From: a virus
IMG/VR virus record: IMGVR_UViG_3300020203_000070
Span: 1-29,433 of that record
DNA: 29,433 nt
Direction: 5' to 3' (one strand)
Position 1 is the first letter of the stretch, and the number at the start of each line of letters is the position of its first letter. A program made the position numbers and the translations under genes. This document shows, in pieces, positions 29,045 to 29,433 of the stretch. Under the pieces are notes generated by a model. The model saw nothing but the letters and a program-made list of their open reading frames with translations. It was not told the DNA's origin and did not search any database.

Positions 29045-29433
29045 ATGAAAGCCGATTTCTATATCAATGGCTTTGGCCGCTTCTGTGGCAGCGTTTCTTC
29101 CGGAACTCACCGGGAAGAAGACCTGATCAAAGCGTTCAGCAACGAACTGGCCAAAATCAACGTCTTGACCCCGGCGCTGGTCCATGAAGCCCGCTCATGG
29201 CTTGCTACCGCTGTAGATTGGCAGTCCACCGTATGGGATTCCCAACCAGAAATCCAGGACCTCTGCGATGACGAACTCGGCTGTTACTGGTTTGATCGCG
29301 GTTACGGGCTGATTCAAGATTTGCAGGAAAGCCTCAGCGATCTGGCCCCTGAGGGATTCTACTTCGGCTCTCACTACAGCGACGGAGCAGACTTCGGATG
29401 GTGGCGCGCCGACAGCGAGACTGACCAGATGGA
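29045..29433 (+). CDS. Hypothetical protein, truncated by the window end
   Basis: An open frame from ATG 29045 runs off the window (129 codons visible), with AGGAGG at 29033-29038 and one base between it and the KTSC stop. It begins MKADFYINGFGRFCGSVSSG. The visible part is acidic and aromatic (CYWFDRGYGLIQDLQESL, FYFGSHYSDGADFGWW), typical of small phage proteins of unknown function. It is co-directional with the KTSC gene and probably in the same transcript. Confidence 0.75.
   Translation, partial: MKADFYINGFGRFCGSVSSGTHREEDLIKAFSNELAKINVLTPALVHEARSWLATAVDWQSTVWDSQPEIQDLCDDELGCYWFDRGYGLIQDLQESLSDLAPEGFYFGSHYSDGADFGWWRADSETDQM

Noticed and set aside
1-29433. tRNA genes, integrase or transposase
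   Set aside because: I looked for the T-loop consensus and for recombinase-like proteins and found none that were convincing.

Overview
This window is part of a tailed, double-stranded DNA bacteriophage genome, probably infecting an alphaproteobacterium (a Rhodobacterales-type host is my best guess). The phage call rests on a lysis module followed by a dense one-strand run of replication and nucleotide-metabolism genes. Most neighbouring genes overlap by 1-4 bases (ATGA or TGATG). The host guess rests on the holin type, the B12-dependent ribonucleotide reductase and the general composition, and is inference. All credible genes are on the + strand. I saw no tRNA, integrase, transposase or CRISPR array.

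Layout. 1-2369: end of the structural region and lysis cassette (tail-protein C-terminus, two small accessory proteins, a spanin-like membrane coiled-coil protein, a CHAP endolysin, a holin). 2370-2741: a 372-base non-coding region with AAGTAAAG-type repeats in both orientations, an AT-rich stretch and a sigma70-like promoter; it is a candidate origin and/or control region. 2742-8454: replication and recombination genes (SNF2-like helicase, putative SSB, RecD/Dda-like helicase) with two strong hairpins. 8426-10225: class II ribonucleotide reductase. 10328-17140: a closely packed block with a DNA-base-hypermodification protein (alpha-glutamyl/putrescinyl thymine pyrophosphorylase-like), FkbM methyltransferase, radical SAM/SPASM enzyme, glycosyltransferase, thymidylate synthase/hydroxymethylase homologue, nucleoside deoxyribosyltransferase-like enzyme and a DUF3310 protein. 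17137-17694: a GC-rich cytosine-C5-methyltransferase-like gene bracketed by a 17-bp direct repeat. 17727-25520: family A DNA polymerase, MazG/DUF550-like protein, dCTP deaminase, a PD-(D/E)xK nuclease, a double-HTH regulator, a PrimPol-helicase and ATP-dependent DNA ligase. 25600-29433: a GHKL-like protein and small accessory proteins, arranged as short units behind promoters.

How it fits together. The phage makes its own deoxynucleotides (NrdJ), converts dCTP to dUTP (Dcd) and then probably makes dTMP or 5-hydroxymethyl-dUMP with the TS homologue. Replication would use PrimPol-helicase, PolA-type polymerase, SSB and ligase. Ligase ends in QMSLF and the polymerase has QMGFF near its N-terminus; both look like sliding-clamp-binding peptides, suggesting recruitment of the host beta clamp. 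The most interesting proposal is that 11113-16553 encodes a thymine hypermodification pathway with unusual tailoring enzymes. Transcription appears to use at least four near-identical promoters (CTTGTCATTTRC at -35, 17-bp spacer, TARRYT-like -10) placed before early-type gene groups.

The sequence is mosaic. By direct counting, FkbM is about 31% G+C in a 120-base sample, the polymerase about 42% in a 60-base sample, the TS gene about 52% in a 60-base sample, the C5-methyltransferase-like gene about 68% in a 60-base sample, and the DUF3310 tail about 78% over 80 bases.
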